Shown here: positions 33,301 through 45,868 of the stretch, one piece after another
Position numbering within the stretch: position 1 is the first letter of the stretch
Layout of the letters: every line of letters starts with the position of its first letter
Assembly: GCA_040954595.2 (NCBI GenBank)
Contig: CM082596.2
Coordinates: 5,146,001-5,210,000, forward strand
DNA: 64,000 nucleotides
Source of the DNA: Balanoglossus misakiensis
Lineage: Eukaryota > Hemichordata
Reading direction: 5' to 3'
Program-made: the position numbers and the translations under genes
The notes under the pieces: model-generated
What the model saw: only the letters and a program-made list of their open reading frames with translations
Told to the model about the DNA's origin: nothing
Databases searched by the model: none

Positions 33301-36300
33301 ATGGTGGACGTAAGCAGTAACTCACAAGAGATGAAATCACAGGTAAACACCAGTGTGTTACTCTGGGAATGGTGGGTTGGGGGTGAAGCAGATATGCGTG
33401 TATCTGGTAGTCCAGTTGCCTCCATCAGGTCACTGTGGTACAGCAGCCATTGTCTAGTGGTCGAATATTGAATGAATGGCCCAAGAACTTGATCTGGTAG
33501 CCCAATGACCTGTCTTAGCTGGAGAAATGAACCAAGTCTCATGAGATCTCGCAATGAACAGAAATTCATCTGTTGTGCATTTCTTGCAGATTCTGTTGAC
33601 CCTGCAACATCTGCCGATTCCGAACAAGACCATCCTGGAGGAGAGCCGAGTGATGTCGGTCGTGGAAACGTGGGCCAAGCAGGAGGCCCTGAGGGTGGCC
33701 AAGCTGGAGGCGGACGCCGAGTATTCCAGCACGGGGGAGACGCCCTCCCGGTCGGCCACGCCCATGACGGTGCAGTCCTCGCAGTACATGAGTCCGCTCC
33801 ACGCGGGGAAGTATCCGGAGAGCGAGAAGAACTCGGGAAGCGAGATGGAGTTCGAGGCGACGCCCAAGAGGAAAGCGCCGCTCCGGAAACTCCAGATGCT
33901 GAACGAGAACAGCACGGAGGAGGAGAACGAACGGAAGCGGAGCATCATCGCGGCGCTCTCCGGCGAGAACTCGCAGGACAGCGTCTCGTCTTACAAAAGC
34001 GACATTTCGGAAAATGGCAAGAAGCCAGACGTCGCGGAGATGCTTGGAGACGATCTCGAAAGCGGTGGTAAGGCAGAGCCGGCTGACGTTGTCAGTGAGG
34101 GCGCGTCACAGACAGAAGTAAACCCTGATGCTGAAACGATAGAATCTGGCGATGCGGAAAACACAGAAGGGAAGGATGAAACCAAAGAGGTTATTGAAAC
34201 TGTGTACAGCGTGACTGTCAATGGCACTGATGTGCAAAGTGAAGCGCAAAGCGAGGGCCAAGACTCCAACGCTGCCCAGGGATCATCGCTGAACCTGATC
34301 GAAGGAAGCCTCGACGAGGTCTCTCAGGGGAGTCTTCTTGTGGAAGAGCTCACCGAGAAAGACCAGCCGGCCATGGAAGAAGACAAGCTTCTGCTGTCTA
34401 ATGGTGGCGAATCCCAAAGCAAATCAAAGAAAGGATCCAATTCAGATTCAGACTCTACAGAGGAGAATAAGGACAAGTGCAAGGGGCCAACTGTTGCGGA
34501 CATGGCTAAAGGACTCTTGGAAGACTGGAGTACATTAAAGGTCAGTGATTAACTCGAGGCTTAGACAAAGAGTATTGTTTTCTGTCTGTGCATGTGCCCA
34601 AGTCAATGAAATGTGTGTCTGTAAACATTCTGAGGCCAACCTATACAAGTGCACATACAATGTTGAGTTTTCTCGTGTGGTCTGGTGCAATTTTTGCGTA
34701 CACACTGAGATACCAACATTTGTGTCTTTTTTTGTTTTTCACTCTGACAGGAAATCTTCCGCATTCCAAAGAAGGAGCGATCGGAGAAGAAGGACTCTGA
34801 CACCGAATCGGACAATCGCAGCAGAGACAGGGGCCGAGACCGGGAGAGTTACCGGGAGAGAGAATCTGACAGAGACAGAGAGCGGGATAGGGATAGAGAC
34901 AGAGACAGGTACAGAGATAGGGACAGGGACAGGGACTCGTACCGTGACAGAGATAGTCACAGAGATAGTTACAGAGACAGAGATAGCTATAGGGACCGGG
35001 ACAGTTACCGAGACAGGGATGGATACAGGGACCGGGATAGTCACAGGGACCGTGACAGATATAGAGACAGAGACCGTGACAGGTACGACGACAGGCACTC
35101 CAGGAGGAGATCTCGCAGTCCGTCCAGCTACAGCCAGTACGACGACCGGGGAAAATACCACGGCGATTCCGACCGGCATTCCTCGGAATACTCCACGCCG
35201 CCAAAGTTGCGGAAACCCTGGAAGGGCAAGGCGGAGAAGCAGGAGCCGAAGAAGAAGATGAGCAAGGAGGAGAGGCGGCACATGTTCGAGAGGAAGTTCG
35301 AGCAGAGGCAGCAGGAGGAGGAGATGCAGAAGGCCAAGGAGCAGTTCTACAACAGTCAGTTGTCGTTCGCCGACTCCATGCAGCAACAGCAACAGCAGCA
35401 CGAGTTTCACGCCCCCGATCCCAACGTGTTCCCCAGCCCCATGCAGCCCCCTCCGGTGGCCATGCAGCCCCCTCAGATCCCGATGCAGGGGGTGGGCATG
35501 GAGCCAGAGGTGGACTCGAATCCCGCGCTTCCTCCTCCTCCCCACTCCCAGGGGCAGATGATGCCGGTGGATCCGGGAATGCTGCCGGTGCCGCCGGGGT
35601 CGGTCCCGATGATGGAGGTGGACACGCCACCGCCCATGCAGCAGATGATGCCCCACGACGTGATGGAGAGCCCCGCCCAGCGAGGGGGTCACCCGCCGTC
35701 TCTGCTGGAGATCGACCCGAACAAGGTGGTCCACCCGGACGCCCTGGCCCAGGACGGCACCCTTCCACTGGCCATGGCGGACCCCAACCTGGGCATGCAA
35801 GCACAAGCACCGGTGCTCGCGTCGGACTTATCCCAAGGATGGGAGCCATCGCCGCAGCAGCTCCCACCTCCCCCGCTGCAACCCCAATCGCAGCCGCAAT
35901 ACGACGTGGCGTCTGAGGAGCAGCAGTACACCGCCAGTGGAGTGCCAGTGTACCCCCAAGCTCCCCAGCAGTCGCTGCCCCCACAGGCCAGTCAACAATC
36001 TTTGCCCCCACCGCCTACTTCGCACGGCCAGCCACAGACCCAGCCCCAGCAAGCAAGCAGCTATGTGGTACAGCAGACGTATATGCCACAGTCGCCTATG
36101 GTTCACCAGGTAGGCATTTTGCTATACCATTCCACAACAGAGACCAGTGATGCACAAGTGAAAAAATTCTAAAATAATTCTCACAAAATTGACAAAATTC
36201 ATATTTTCTTTTTTTAGGGTTTTGTACAGCCTGCATCGTTGCCGGGTCAAACTACGACCTTTGTGACAGCGGACGGAATGGTAGTCCAGCAGACCATCAC

Positions 36301-37846
36301 ACACATGACGGATCCCAATAATCTCCAACAAAACATCCAACAGGTGAGTCAATGTTTCAGACCATTTTCATGCCATTCTGTATGTTTTGTCAGGGAGCAG
36401 TGAAACTACAGTGTGTGTGTTTTTGTGGAAATCGTATGTGCGATACACATACAAAAATTTGAAAAATGCATTTAAAAGCACATCATATTATATACATGTA
36501 CCGGTAACTGGGATCATACTTTCAAAATTGGAATTTTAAATTCTCTAACACTCGTCTTCTGCACAGGTACAGCAGCTTCAGCACCAACTGCAGATAAACC
36601 AGCGTCTAGCAACCATGGGACCACAGACACCGATACAGACAGTGCAAGTCGTTCAGCCACCTCCGACACAAGACATTCCATCACCCCCAAAGCCAAAACC
36701 CATCGTGCTGCCACCGCTCTGGAAAACCGCCAGAGACGCCGAAGGCAAGGTCTACTACTACCACAGTAAAACCAGGTGCGTGGTTTCAATTTCACAGGGT
36801 CTTGCATTTTTTTGCTGGAGCAGATATCACAGTAGACACACTAAGAACTATTGTCATGTCCCAGAGCAAGAAATATGAACATCAAGGCTTACAGTAGTAT
36901 AGTATGCACCTCAAAACTCAGTCTTAACCCTTTCACTGCCATGGTTTGGTTAAACCTATTGTTTTCTATGGTACAATTGGACCTCTATACAGGGATAAAG
37001 TCTTTTCTTGTATTCTGCTCAGACTAACAGGTCAAGTTATTCTCTCTTCGATCGCCTTGCAGACAAACGCAGTGGGATCCTCCCAATTGGGACGGCAACT
37101 CTCCTGACATGGGAGGGGACGAGGCAGACATGGATCTGGGAACGCCGACGTACGACGAGAAGACGAAGAAACGGGCCACGCAGGCGGCAGCCGATACGTC
37201 GAGCGAGGCGGCCAAGCGCAAGAAGGAGGAGTTCAGAAGCAAGGTGTGTCAGTGTGTGTGTGTGTGTGTGTGCATGAAGATAACAAGTTTTCAAGGGGTC
37301 TTAAACATGGCCATTAGAATTACATTGCTCACAAATATGAGGTCACAGTTACTTACTCTGCAGTCTCTCCGATGATTGCTTGTGATCTTAACCAGTAAAC
37401 CCTTGTGTCTTCTCAGATGTCATCGTACGTTGTGAGCGTTCTGAATCCGTACAGGAAGCCGGACTGTAAAATGGGAAGAATAAACAAGACTGAGGACTTC
37501 AAGCATCTAGCCAGGAAGGTAAGGTCAAAAGTTTCGCAGAGTGAACCAAGCTAGAATATTTATCAACAAATTGAAATTAGTAAATGTATTCTTTACAAAT
37601 TATTAAGAAGACAAGCTCTGGGTGATCGACCGATCAAATTCAACATTGCTGCCAAGCGCCACATCAACCATTTTTTTTTCTCCCCCACAGTTGACGCACG
37701 GCATCATGGCCAAGGAACTGAAACACTGCCTCAACGTGGAGGACCTGGAGGTCAACGAGAATGTCAAGGGCAAGGCCAAGGACTACATCAAGAAATACAT
37801 GAGCAGATACGGCACTGTCTACAAAAAGGACAGCGGAAACGACTGA
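24344..37846 (+). CDS. SETD2: Histone H3 lysine-36 methyltransferase SETD2
   Basis: SETD2 trimethylates H3K36 on genes transcribed by RNA polymerase II. Exons: 24344-24378, 27498-27510 (predicted microexon), 27881-30615, 30774-30902, 31141-31192, 31534-31610, 31810-31933, 32058-32135, 32388-32485, 32660-32801, 32983-33123, 33226-33342, 33590-34540, 34751-36109, 36218-36343, 36567-36775, 37063-37243, 37417-37518 and 37691-37846. They are phase-consistent and give about 2274 residues (human 2564). The start [12 protein letters not shown] resembles the human FYDPEHPT segment. The AWS zinc region is at about 929-990 ([20 protein letters not shown]). The SET domain is at about 992-1113 with [11 protein letters not shown] and [12 protein letters not shown], and the post-SET motif is [10 protein letters not shown]. 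The WW domain is at about 2107-2138 and the SRI domain, which binds phosphorylated polymerase CTD, at about 2190-2270. Long acidic, Arg-Asp and Pro/Gln-rich linkers lie between. Confidence 0.96.
24379..27497 (+). other. SETD2 intron 1
   Basis: This 3.1-kb intron follows the short first coding exon. It contains a near-perfect palindrome around CGCGATCGCG at 26066-26095 and a dispersed repeat at 26938-27096. Several short open frames (for example minus strand 25808-25416) show no recognisable similarity. GC and CpG content stay raised for the first two kilobases, suggesting an extended promoter or enhancer domain. Confidence 0.6.
26938..27096 (+). repeat. Dispersed palindromic repeat in SETD2 intron 1
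   Basis: The element starts ACAGTCAAACCTCTCTATAG and ends with CGACCGCTATATAGAG, and its ends are partly complementary. A clear relative lies in opposite orientation at 19165-19325. It has no coding capacity, so a short non-autonomous transposon is likely. Confidence 0.7.
28780..28970 (+). repeat. Degenerate DEKMET repeats in the SETD2 N-terminal region
   Basis: The protein reads as repeated [16 protein letters not shown]-type units of about 11-13 residues, rich in Glu, Lys and Thr, at roughly residues 317-380. This is low-complexity coding sequence within the large exon. It has no match among the known SETD2 domains and is probably disordered. Confidence 0.8.
29232..29444 (+). repeat. Three 25-residue tandem repeats in SETD2
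   Basis: The units run [40 protein letters not shown] and [20 protein letters not shown], each about 75 bp. DNA identity between units is high, so expansion is recent. They lie in the poorly conserved N-terminal half of the protein, well before the AWS and SET domains. Confidence 0.9.
31661..31754 (+). mobile_element. TTAA-bounded palindromic mini-element, copy 1 (SETD2 intron)
   Basis: It begins TTGAACCCTTTCACCGCCAT, continues GGTTTGGTCCAAATCC and TTTTCTATAATAAAGTGG, and ends GGTGGAAGGGTTAA. The two ends are inverted copies of about 14 bp. The same order of motifs occurs at four other places in the window. Confidence 0.85.
34849..35090 (+). repeat. Arg-Asp repeat tract in SETD2
   Basis: About 80 residues of alternating Arg-Asp with Ser/Tyr ([20 protein letters not shown] and similar) precede a short RS-rich stretch. 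The DNA is a GACAGR-type hexamer minisatellite. Arg-Asp and Arg-Ser tracts are typical of nuclear-speckle and splicing proteins; their role here is inference. Confidence 0.92.
36924..37005 (+). mobile_element. TTAA-bounded palindromic mini-element, copy 2 (SETD2 intron, right end decayed)
   Basis: It begins TTAACCCTTTCACTGCCATG and continues GTTTTCTATGGTACAATTGG and CCTCTATACAGGG. The right terminal repeat is not clear. It lies between SETD2 exons at 36775 and 37063. Confidence 0.75.
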
Positions 37847-38713
37847 TGCATGTTGTATCATTATTCCATCGTTCTGCAACCTTCATTTGATTTGGATTTC
37901 ATCGTCCAAGATTTCAGTCTTTTTTACGTTCAGGGACGTGTTTTTTCCAGTGTTTATTTCGCGGTTTACTTCAGAATACTGTTTCGTGTATTTCTTCATA
38001 TTGTTAGAAAAGTGTACATAAACCGAACTAAATGCCGTTGAGGCATATTTTAACTGAAATGCATTTTGTGAGAACTGAAGTTTTCAATGAAACGTTGAGT
38101 GGACGGGGTACCTGTAGTCGGGGCCTACATTTTAGCAATCATGGAGAGAAAACAAGAGAAAAATCGATAAAAGATTGCAGGGGTAGGGTGGGGTGGGGTG
38201 GGGGCATGCCTCTTAGAATTGTGTCTGATTCATCGCCGTGTTTTCGTACAATCTACTTGCAATCACCGTAACAACAGCAACGAAAAGGAATGCACAGATT
38301 CTATTTTTAACCAGATGGTGTATCGTGCGTGAAAACTGGACAGGTTCATTCCCCTTTCCTCTTTTTTATCATGAATCTGTATGTTACTGTACTTACTATT
38401 ACTAAAACAAAAGTCAGCTCACACAAAGCATTTAGGTGACTCACCTTGTCGTAGTTGATGTTTTCAGTGTTGGTTTCTTAGAGTGTTTTGCTAATGTTGT
38501 TGGCTTTGCATCCTTGTTGCCATGCCGATTTGTCTTGTGGATTTTTTACACCTCCAGTGTTTTACTCGGTGTCAAACTAGCCTTCAGTCTAAAAACATGT
38601 AAAAAAAAATAGACCATTAGTCGATTTTTAAGTTGTCTGTTGTTTATAACAAAAAAAAACTCTTGTGGCAAGTGACAATAGAATTTTTTATATGTTCGTG
38701 TATTTTTTAGGAA

Positions 38714-38885
38714 AATAAAAGACTTGACTGCCCCCATTTGTACATAGACCCAGTACAGTTGTTTTTTGCTGCATGTACTGTGGTTTCATTGAACACTGGA
38801 CATTGACTCAACTGTGGTATTAAAGACAAAAGATGCCAGTTTTATGGTTGGTAAGCTGCTCATCAAGAGACAAACAGCAAATAAA
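38714..38885 (+). terminator. Poly(A) signals of SETD2
   Basis: AATAAA occurs at 38714-38719 and again at 38880-38885, after a 3' UTR of 0.87 or 1.03 kb. The second is followed by a GT-rich segment (AAGTGTTCAGTTTATT). Either or both could be used. Confidence 0.5.
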
Positions 38886-39317
38886 GAAGTGTTCAGTTTA
38901 TTTCTATTCCACATATTGTGTCTTTGTCATCAGATAACATGCCTGTTTGTGAATGGGTCAGAAAAATTGTAGAATGGATGACAATCACTAAGAGTACCAG
39001 AGAATGAGAATGACAGCATGAGTGACAACTCATGTACCTATACATGCAGGTTTGCGAGATTTCACCTTTAAAAACAGTTGTGTGTATACGTATGTGCTTT
39101 GATCAATACCACATGTAAACGTGCGGTGATGGGCGCCACCCAGCGACACATTTCAAGGTTTCTCTGCGCAGCTGGTGATGAGTTCGATTATAGATTTTGA
39201 GCCCATTTTAGCTTGCATAGAAATCTGGCAGATGGTAGATATACAAATTGGGTCCCTTTTCACTTCGCTTTCTAGCGGTCGCCTGTCTTTTATGACTGGA
39301 TTTTCCTCTATAATGTA

Positions 39318-39425
39318 AAGGGGCGTTTCCTCTTATGTCCTATTGGCAGCACACCCAAGTGAAAATCTATTATTGGCTAGATCTCAACTTCCTATGCTAA
39401 CTGTGGCCAAATTTATTCTAGCTCT
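39318..39425 (+). repeat. Dispersed repeat shared with tubulin intron at 3956-4080
   Basis: Both copies contain CCCAAGTGAA-ATCTAT-ATTGGCT, then CTATG and TGTGGCCAAATTT in the same order and spacing. They are about 35 kb apart and in the same orientation. Neither has coding capacity. Confidence 0.65.
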
Positions 39426-42400
39426 GTTTGGGATAGTCTCGATGCATCTTTGCTGGCTAAGGTATGTTATTTCGGGTAGGAAAGGGGGGAGGGGGGGGGG
39501 GGGGCTTCCTCAAACATGAGACGAGCCAACCAAGCCGTGCGGACCAAAGTCCAGACTTGGCAACGGTCTCCATGGGGATTGGGCTCAAAAGCACATGAGT
39601 GGCGCCACCACCGGCGACAAGTCAAGATGAATTCCAAGGCCTGCATTCCCGGAGGACCTTGACATTTTCTTATTTATGGCCGTTACCTTGCGGTTTTATG
39701 ATGATTGATCGGTTGCGGCTCCTTTTATGCTTTACTCTGTTCGGCACAGGCATTAGTGCTATACTTTCGTTTTATGTTTCTCGAGATAAGCTTAAATATT
39801 CCGAATGAAACTCATATCCTGGCCTAATGAATAATTTACTTCTGCCTTCATATACTCTCCTTGTTCTAACAAAACAACTAGGCGTCCCATTCGAGTTTTC
39901 TGCGCTCAATATACTTATTTTACTGCTTTCATTTCAACTTCACCTTAGACTCAATTTTAACCCAGCTGCTTTTTTATTTCATGTGGCCCTAAAATAAATA
40001 AACGCCTGCATATAATCAAAAGACTCGGCTATTAAATCGGGCTTCTGGGGTATCCATAAAATTCATTCACAACAATGTAAATGTGCATTGTCTGTCTTTA
40101 CTGTTTACAACTTTGGATATATGTTTCTAGCAACCTGCCTTTGTTCGCTTGCCAGATTGCATGGCTGGCTGCCTCGCTGTCTGTCTATCTGTCAGCCAAT
40201 CTGATCTAGCTCCTCAATTTGAACGTGGGCGACGGTTGTGCTGTTTTATGGGGGACGTTTTTTTTCTGCGGTTAGAAAAGGGAAAACATTGAATCGTTTT
40301 TACGGAGGTCGAGTGGCGATGAACCGATATTGGACGTATTTTAGCTTTAGATGAATTTCGTTCACATGCAAGTTAGCTCATCCGTAAAATTGTTTAACGA
40401 GTACTTGGGACACACACACACATAAGAAAAGCGCGTAGCGAAATGCATCTGAAAGACCAGTTAGAAGGGTGCGGGAAGGTGTAAGACGGAAGCCACGTAT
40501 GGTCGATTAAAGGTACACAGTCACCTTCAATTTACATACGCCCATATTCACTATATATCCACATGTGAAATAACATAAACAGTGTCTTGTATCAAACATA
40601 ATTGATGGAAAAAGGGCAGCGAGAGAGAGACTTTGTCCCTTTAATAGACACATGAAACATACACTTCACATCCTAGTTTTTCTTCTTCTAAAATAACATA
40701 TGGTGTGAGGACATCCATCATCAGCACGTTTCCTGGACACTGTTCAAATGCTTTTTATTGTCCAAACATATTTCATATCAATTATCTGGGCTTAGAATGC
40801 TCCCTTTTATAAACACTCTGCGCCATGTTGTACTGAAATTCAAGAACGCCCTCGGGCAGAGAAGGGGGTACAACAATCGCGCTCTCCCCAAAACTAGTCA
40901 TAAACTCGCTTTACGTATACATCAAATCGCAGTCCACTAAATCAATAAAACTTAAAAGTAAAAGCACATGGACTTCGCCTATTGTTAGTCTGAATCGTAA
41001 AAGTTCACATTTCTGTTACGTTTCAACGTATTTCTTTTTAATATCATCATATTCCCCCTAAAGTGTGAGATTGTTTCAACTTTTTAGGAACTTGAATTTT
41101 CCTTTAGAAAATGGTACTGGTTGCGGACACTGAAATATTCAAGTTCTTTCCCCTCAGGCACCACCTGGTCGTAAATTCTACTCTTATTCCCTGACTTCGT
41201 ACAGGGGTGTCTCTGCTTATCTCAGGGTCATGAATGTGACGGGGTCATTGGCCGCGTCTCTGTGACGTTGGCCAGCTTCAAGTTTACGAGTCCTAAATGA
41301 TAGATTTCGATTGTTTCAAGTCCACGGGCCTTTGTGACGACAAAGGCATCGGAAACAAATCAGTGAAGTCGAAAATAGCCCGAACTTTGCGATGGATACC
41401 CACTTCTGCGAAATAGGGCTAAACAGACGATTGTATTTTATTTTTTAATTTATGCATAAATCCAGACAAGAGTACAGGCGGTATTAAAGTTATACATAAG
41501 TAACCTTCCGAGACTACACAGGACATTTGTTTCAATTTTTCCGTTTTTTCAATCGATAAAATTTTTACATGTATTTAGATCATTCCACAGTTCCAGTTGG
41601 CCAAGTCACACAGTGTATGATGCTGGCCAAAATTTGTGACCCCCGGACCCCAGATGTTTTCAAATCTATAATAGGTATTTGTTGATTTAAAGAAGAAATT
41701 CAATATTTGTTTAATTGATCGTATAAACTTCCAATTAATCCACGAGGGCGACTCAATCAAGCAAAGTTGAAAAAAAAGTCTTAAGTATACGTCAGTGACT
41801 TGAAAAAGAATATTAAATTTACATTTAAAATACCCATATACGAATTCAGTTTTTTTAGGGAAAAAGCGAATTTCGCTTTTTTGAAAGCGTGTGTTCGACT
41901 AAGAAACAGCTGCCTACCAAGGCCCCTTTGGGATTTGGAATTGTCTATTTCAGGGTTTTATTGGAAAGTTCAAGGGCCTTTTTCATGGCTTTGAAGTCGT
42001 AAAAATTATTACCCATTTATGAAAGTGAACTAGCGAAAGACTGTCGGGATGAGGGATTCAATGAACAGGCGGCCCCAATTGCGAGTCTTTTAATGACATC
42101 ATGACAGGGATTATATTGAGTAAAAATGAAGAATTATACTGGGCGGCATCTGTGGCCGTTTGCCCAATATTAAAGTTGCACCGAAATCGTCGGTAACTTT
42201 TGATATTAAAAGGCGATACAACCAAACCCGAATCCTGTACAGTACAGGGGTATTACATGAGAATACGTCTGCAATATACAAGTATCAATCACATGGCTTA
42301 CTATCCAGCTGCAATGCTTGCTCCACTAACTGATTCTGTTGTATTTTTATAGAATGCAGGAAACTGAATGTTGATAATCAAAAGACCGGTTAATGCCCTG

Positions 42401-43243
42401 TTAAATATTTCATCAAATTAATTCACATAGCGGCGACTTGCAGGAAATATCACGCTGGCTACATGTTCATACACGGGCAATTGATTCATGAATATTCATA
42501 TCTCATTAGTATTCACGCATATTCATCAATTTCATCTAAAGGTTGTCGGCGCGACACAGAGACGGGTCCGCTGTTGTTATCCCCATTCTGGCAAGGATGT
42601 GTGAAAACTTTTGTTTGGGCGGCAAGCGAGTTTAATGATTGCTCGAATTTTACGATCAGTTTTAGGAGATGACACTGTTCTCAATAAAAAAGGGAAAACT
42701 TCCCGGATGTGTTAGTATAAGAAGAATAACGCAAAAAAGGGTGCAGGATTGATATGCATGGCAAACCGTAGGCGTAGAAAGTTAGAACATTAAAATTATA
42801 ACATGATTTCAGTTTGTTTGTTCGTTTGCCTGATTGAATTGACTAACTTAAAAAAACTTCCGTATTACCAAATTTGGCGACAGTTTTGTTAACTTAAAAG
42901 CGCCGCGGATTTTATTTTATATACACAAATCGTACAACTTTTTAACGCATTGTTCATACGTCCTACTTACACAGCGAAGTGACCGGTATACGCACGGGAT
43001 TGTTTTGTCGTTCGTCATCGGGCGGAGATTGTGTGAAATTCCGACGCAGTGCGTGTTTGTGGCGGTTCCCCTTCGCAGTAAAATTCAATACTTGTGTGCG
43101 TGGCGTTTTACTAGATGCCCTCGACGAGGATAAAACAAATACGAGGGCGAAATGATTCCGGCGAATTGCAAATTTGTGAACAGAGAGAGAGGTCTGACAT
43201 CAATGATACGACGAGTGGTGGCGACGGTTTATGTAAACAAATT

Positions 43244-43374
43244 GTATGTATGTATGTATGTATGTATGTATGTATGTATGTATGTATGTATGTATGTATG
43301 TATGTATGTATGTATGTATGTATGTATGTATGTATGTATGTATGTATGTATGTATGTATGTATGTATGTATGTA
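43244..43374. repeat. Perfect TATG tetranucleotide microsatellite
   Basis: About 32 uninterrupted GTAT units run over 131 bp. The long open frames on both strands here are only products of the repeat. A perfect array this long is expected to vary in length between individuals. Confidence 0.98.
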
Positions 43375-44821
43375 TAACATATAGGCTCGCGTTTCATTGT
43401 ATATTTGGGCGCGCGTGCGTGCTTGGGGCCACATTAATCAAGTCTTAATCTTTCAAAAGTCTAAATCTATGAACGTAGGCTGAGAAATTTCGAAAGTAGT
43501 TGACTCGACCATTATCGTTGACTCTGCGGGCATTCCTTCTAAAAGCTAATATTAGTTTTGATATTATGATTTGTGTGAGCGAGTATAAGGGCTTGTGTGT
43601 GCGCAAGTGAGTCACGTAGGAGAATTTGTCATCATTATGTTATTACAGGGCATATTGGAGAGTGGTCTTCAAGACGTAGCCAGACTTCCAAGATAGTTTG
43701 ATAACAAAACACTCGAAAAAAATCGCACTTAACGAAACTCCTAACGAAATCATGTATAAAATCACATATATTAAGAATGCGTTGCATTTTTGTCTTTTGC
43801 TACGCAAAGCCTTATATTGCATGTCCGTCATTTTCGTTCACAGGGATCGCGGTTCGGGTGTCGAGCATCAATCGTTTTCAAGCCACATTAGTAAGATTCG
43901 TATCTTCAGACGGCCATTTTGAATACGTTTAGAACTGATATGAACAGACGCGACACTTCTGTCGTGTGGCAAGATTTAGGATGAGCGCATTGTTTCGAAA
44001 CTGGAGCGCCAGGCAAGCTCGCTTCTCTTTCCGCTTCGGAGTAATTGTCTGCATTTCGCCCGGAGCGACAAAATGTCTCCGCAGAATAATCTCCGTAATT
44101 ATCGTCCATGATTTATCGCTTTTATTCTGGAACATTTTAATGCCGAAATGGGACAAGCTGAGCGATGATGACTTATCAGTTTTTTTTAGGTCAACGCCCC
44201 AAATGATAGCAATCAAATCTTCCGTTTGTAGTCGCCGCCGTATCAGGTGTAAGAGGCTCGTTTGCAACGGAACCGAGGTCGGAATATTACATTACGTCAT
44301 CTCGTCAAATAAGCCGTAAAATGTTGACACTATCACACCTATTTGTAGGGCGCTGCTGTACCATGTCGCGCCTCTCTTAAAAAAAAGGTGCCGCCTTTTG
44401 GCAAATATTTTCTGTGAACATTTCTGGAGTAACTTCTTATGACATCCTTTCAATTCACCCCAATCTCGGACTGTTTTTCCTAAAATTACGATCATGCCAA
44501 GGTGTGAAGTTGCAGTGGTAACAAATCTTATATTTTGCAATCTAAGAACAAAGTGCCCGGATCGACAAGGTTGTGCACACAGAGCCGGTAATCAATGCAG
44601 AAAGACACAGCTGGACTGGAATTGGAGAGGCACAAATACAAAAGTAATACTCGCGGGGCCATTTTGTCAACAACAACAACAACAGCAACACATTATTAAA
44701 AGGATTCAGATCTGAACCGTGTGAAGAAGTTGGTTCGTGGACTCAACGGTAGATGCGACTGCTATGTTTATATACTGCGATGTACGGGTTATACAAGAGG
44801 GCGCATTTTCTCGTCGTCGTT

Positions 44822-44858
<37 letters not shown>

Positions 44859-44864
44859 CCATCG
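44822..44864. repeat. CAT trinucleotide microsatellite
   Basis: About 14 CAT units are followed by CACCATC. The apparent poly-Ser and poly-His frames are repeat artefacts. Confidence 0.95.
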
Positions 44865-45783
44865 ACCCTGGTGTTGGCTCGAGGGTTCTATGATTTCACT
44901 TATACATATTGACATTTGCGACGTTTCGTCAGTTACAAACAGGGCAATTGCATTGTGCGGGTCGTAACTTTTACAGAATACACCAACGTTGCATGTACCT
45001 TGATACGGGTTCATTTTGGATGAAGGGACAACTTTTTTTACACTGCCGTGGTTCCGAAATCTGGGCAAGCAGAAACAAAGAAACGTTCGTTTTTAGAAAA
45101 ACCATCGCCGACACGTGCTTCCCAACGCTTTCTAAAACACAACATCTTCAACAGAAACACGAAAGTAACTTCTATACACAATCTCATCGATATTTTTCTG
45201 TCTGTGAGGGAACTCACATCACTTGTTATCGTCTCGCGGATCGAGGAAAAGCCTTGGTATATCGCTGCCTGAACAGGCAACATGAAGCCGGGTTTTTTTT
45301 TTACTGTTGTCGGCAGCCTTGGCTAGCAACTTTTATGGAGTAGCCGTTGTGGGAAAAACCTGGGCATAGAGATGATAAACACACTGCAAGTGCCTGCTAA
45401 AAGCTGAGTGCAAGTTCTAAAGAGAAATTTATGCAAATCGAAAGCGATTTCATCCCGATGGCAGGCTGATCCTCTTATCTAATGTCACCCCTCTGGGGGT
45501 CGTAGGAATGCCTTGCCATGTGAAACGGTCGTTAAATCCGGGCTCTTTGCATTTATTATGAATTTAATAGCGTTGTACAATTTTTGTTTAGTGCCGCTGT
45601 GACAACCATCGTCAAATCAGCCACCGTGATCAAATTAAGGGACGGTCTTTACCAGTGCTAGTTGGGCGCCATTTTGCGATCTTAATTCCGACAAGACAAC
45701 TGAGAGAGAACGTTATTTAGTTAGGAAATGAATTTACCTGCTGGTAAACAGTTATGGCTAAGCTAATCGACCGGTTATCTCGG

Positions 45784-45868
45784 TGAATGAATGAATGAAT
45801 GAATGAATGAATGAATGAATGAATGAATGAATGAATGAATGAATGAATGATCGAACGAACGAACGAAC
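45784..45868. repeat. TGAA tetranucleotide microsatellite with CGAA tail
   Basis: About 16 TGAA units are followed by TCGAACGAACGAACGAACG. The related tail shows a point change that spread through the array. Confidence 0.95.

Noticed and set aside
34641-36011. Minus-strand open frame of 456 codons opposite SETD2
   Set aside because: It is a shadow of the Arg-Asp and Pro/Gln-rich SETD2 exon. Composition bias removes stops on the opposite strand, and the frame crosses an intron-exon border with no similarity to any protein.
43111-43448. Long frames on both strands with Tyr-Ile-His-Thr or Val-Cys-Met repeats
   Set aside because: These are direct translations of the TATG microsatellite.
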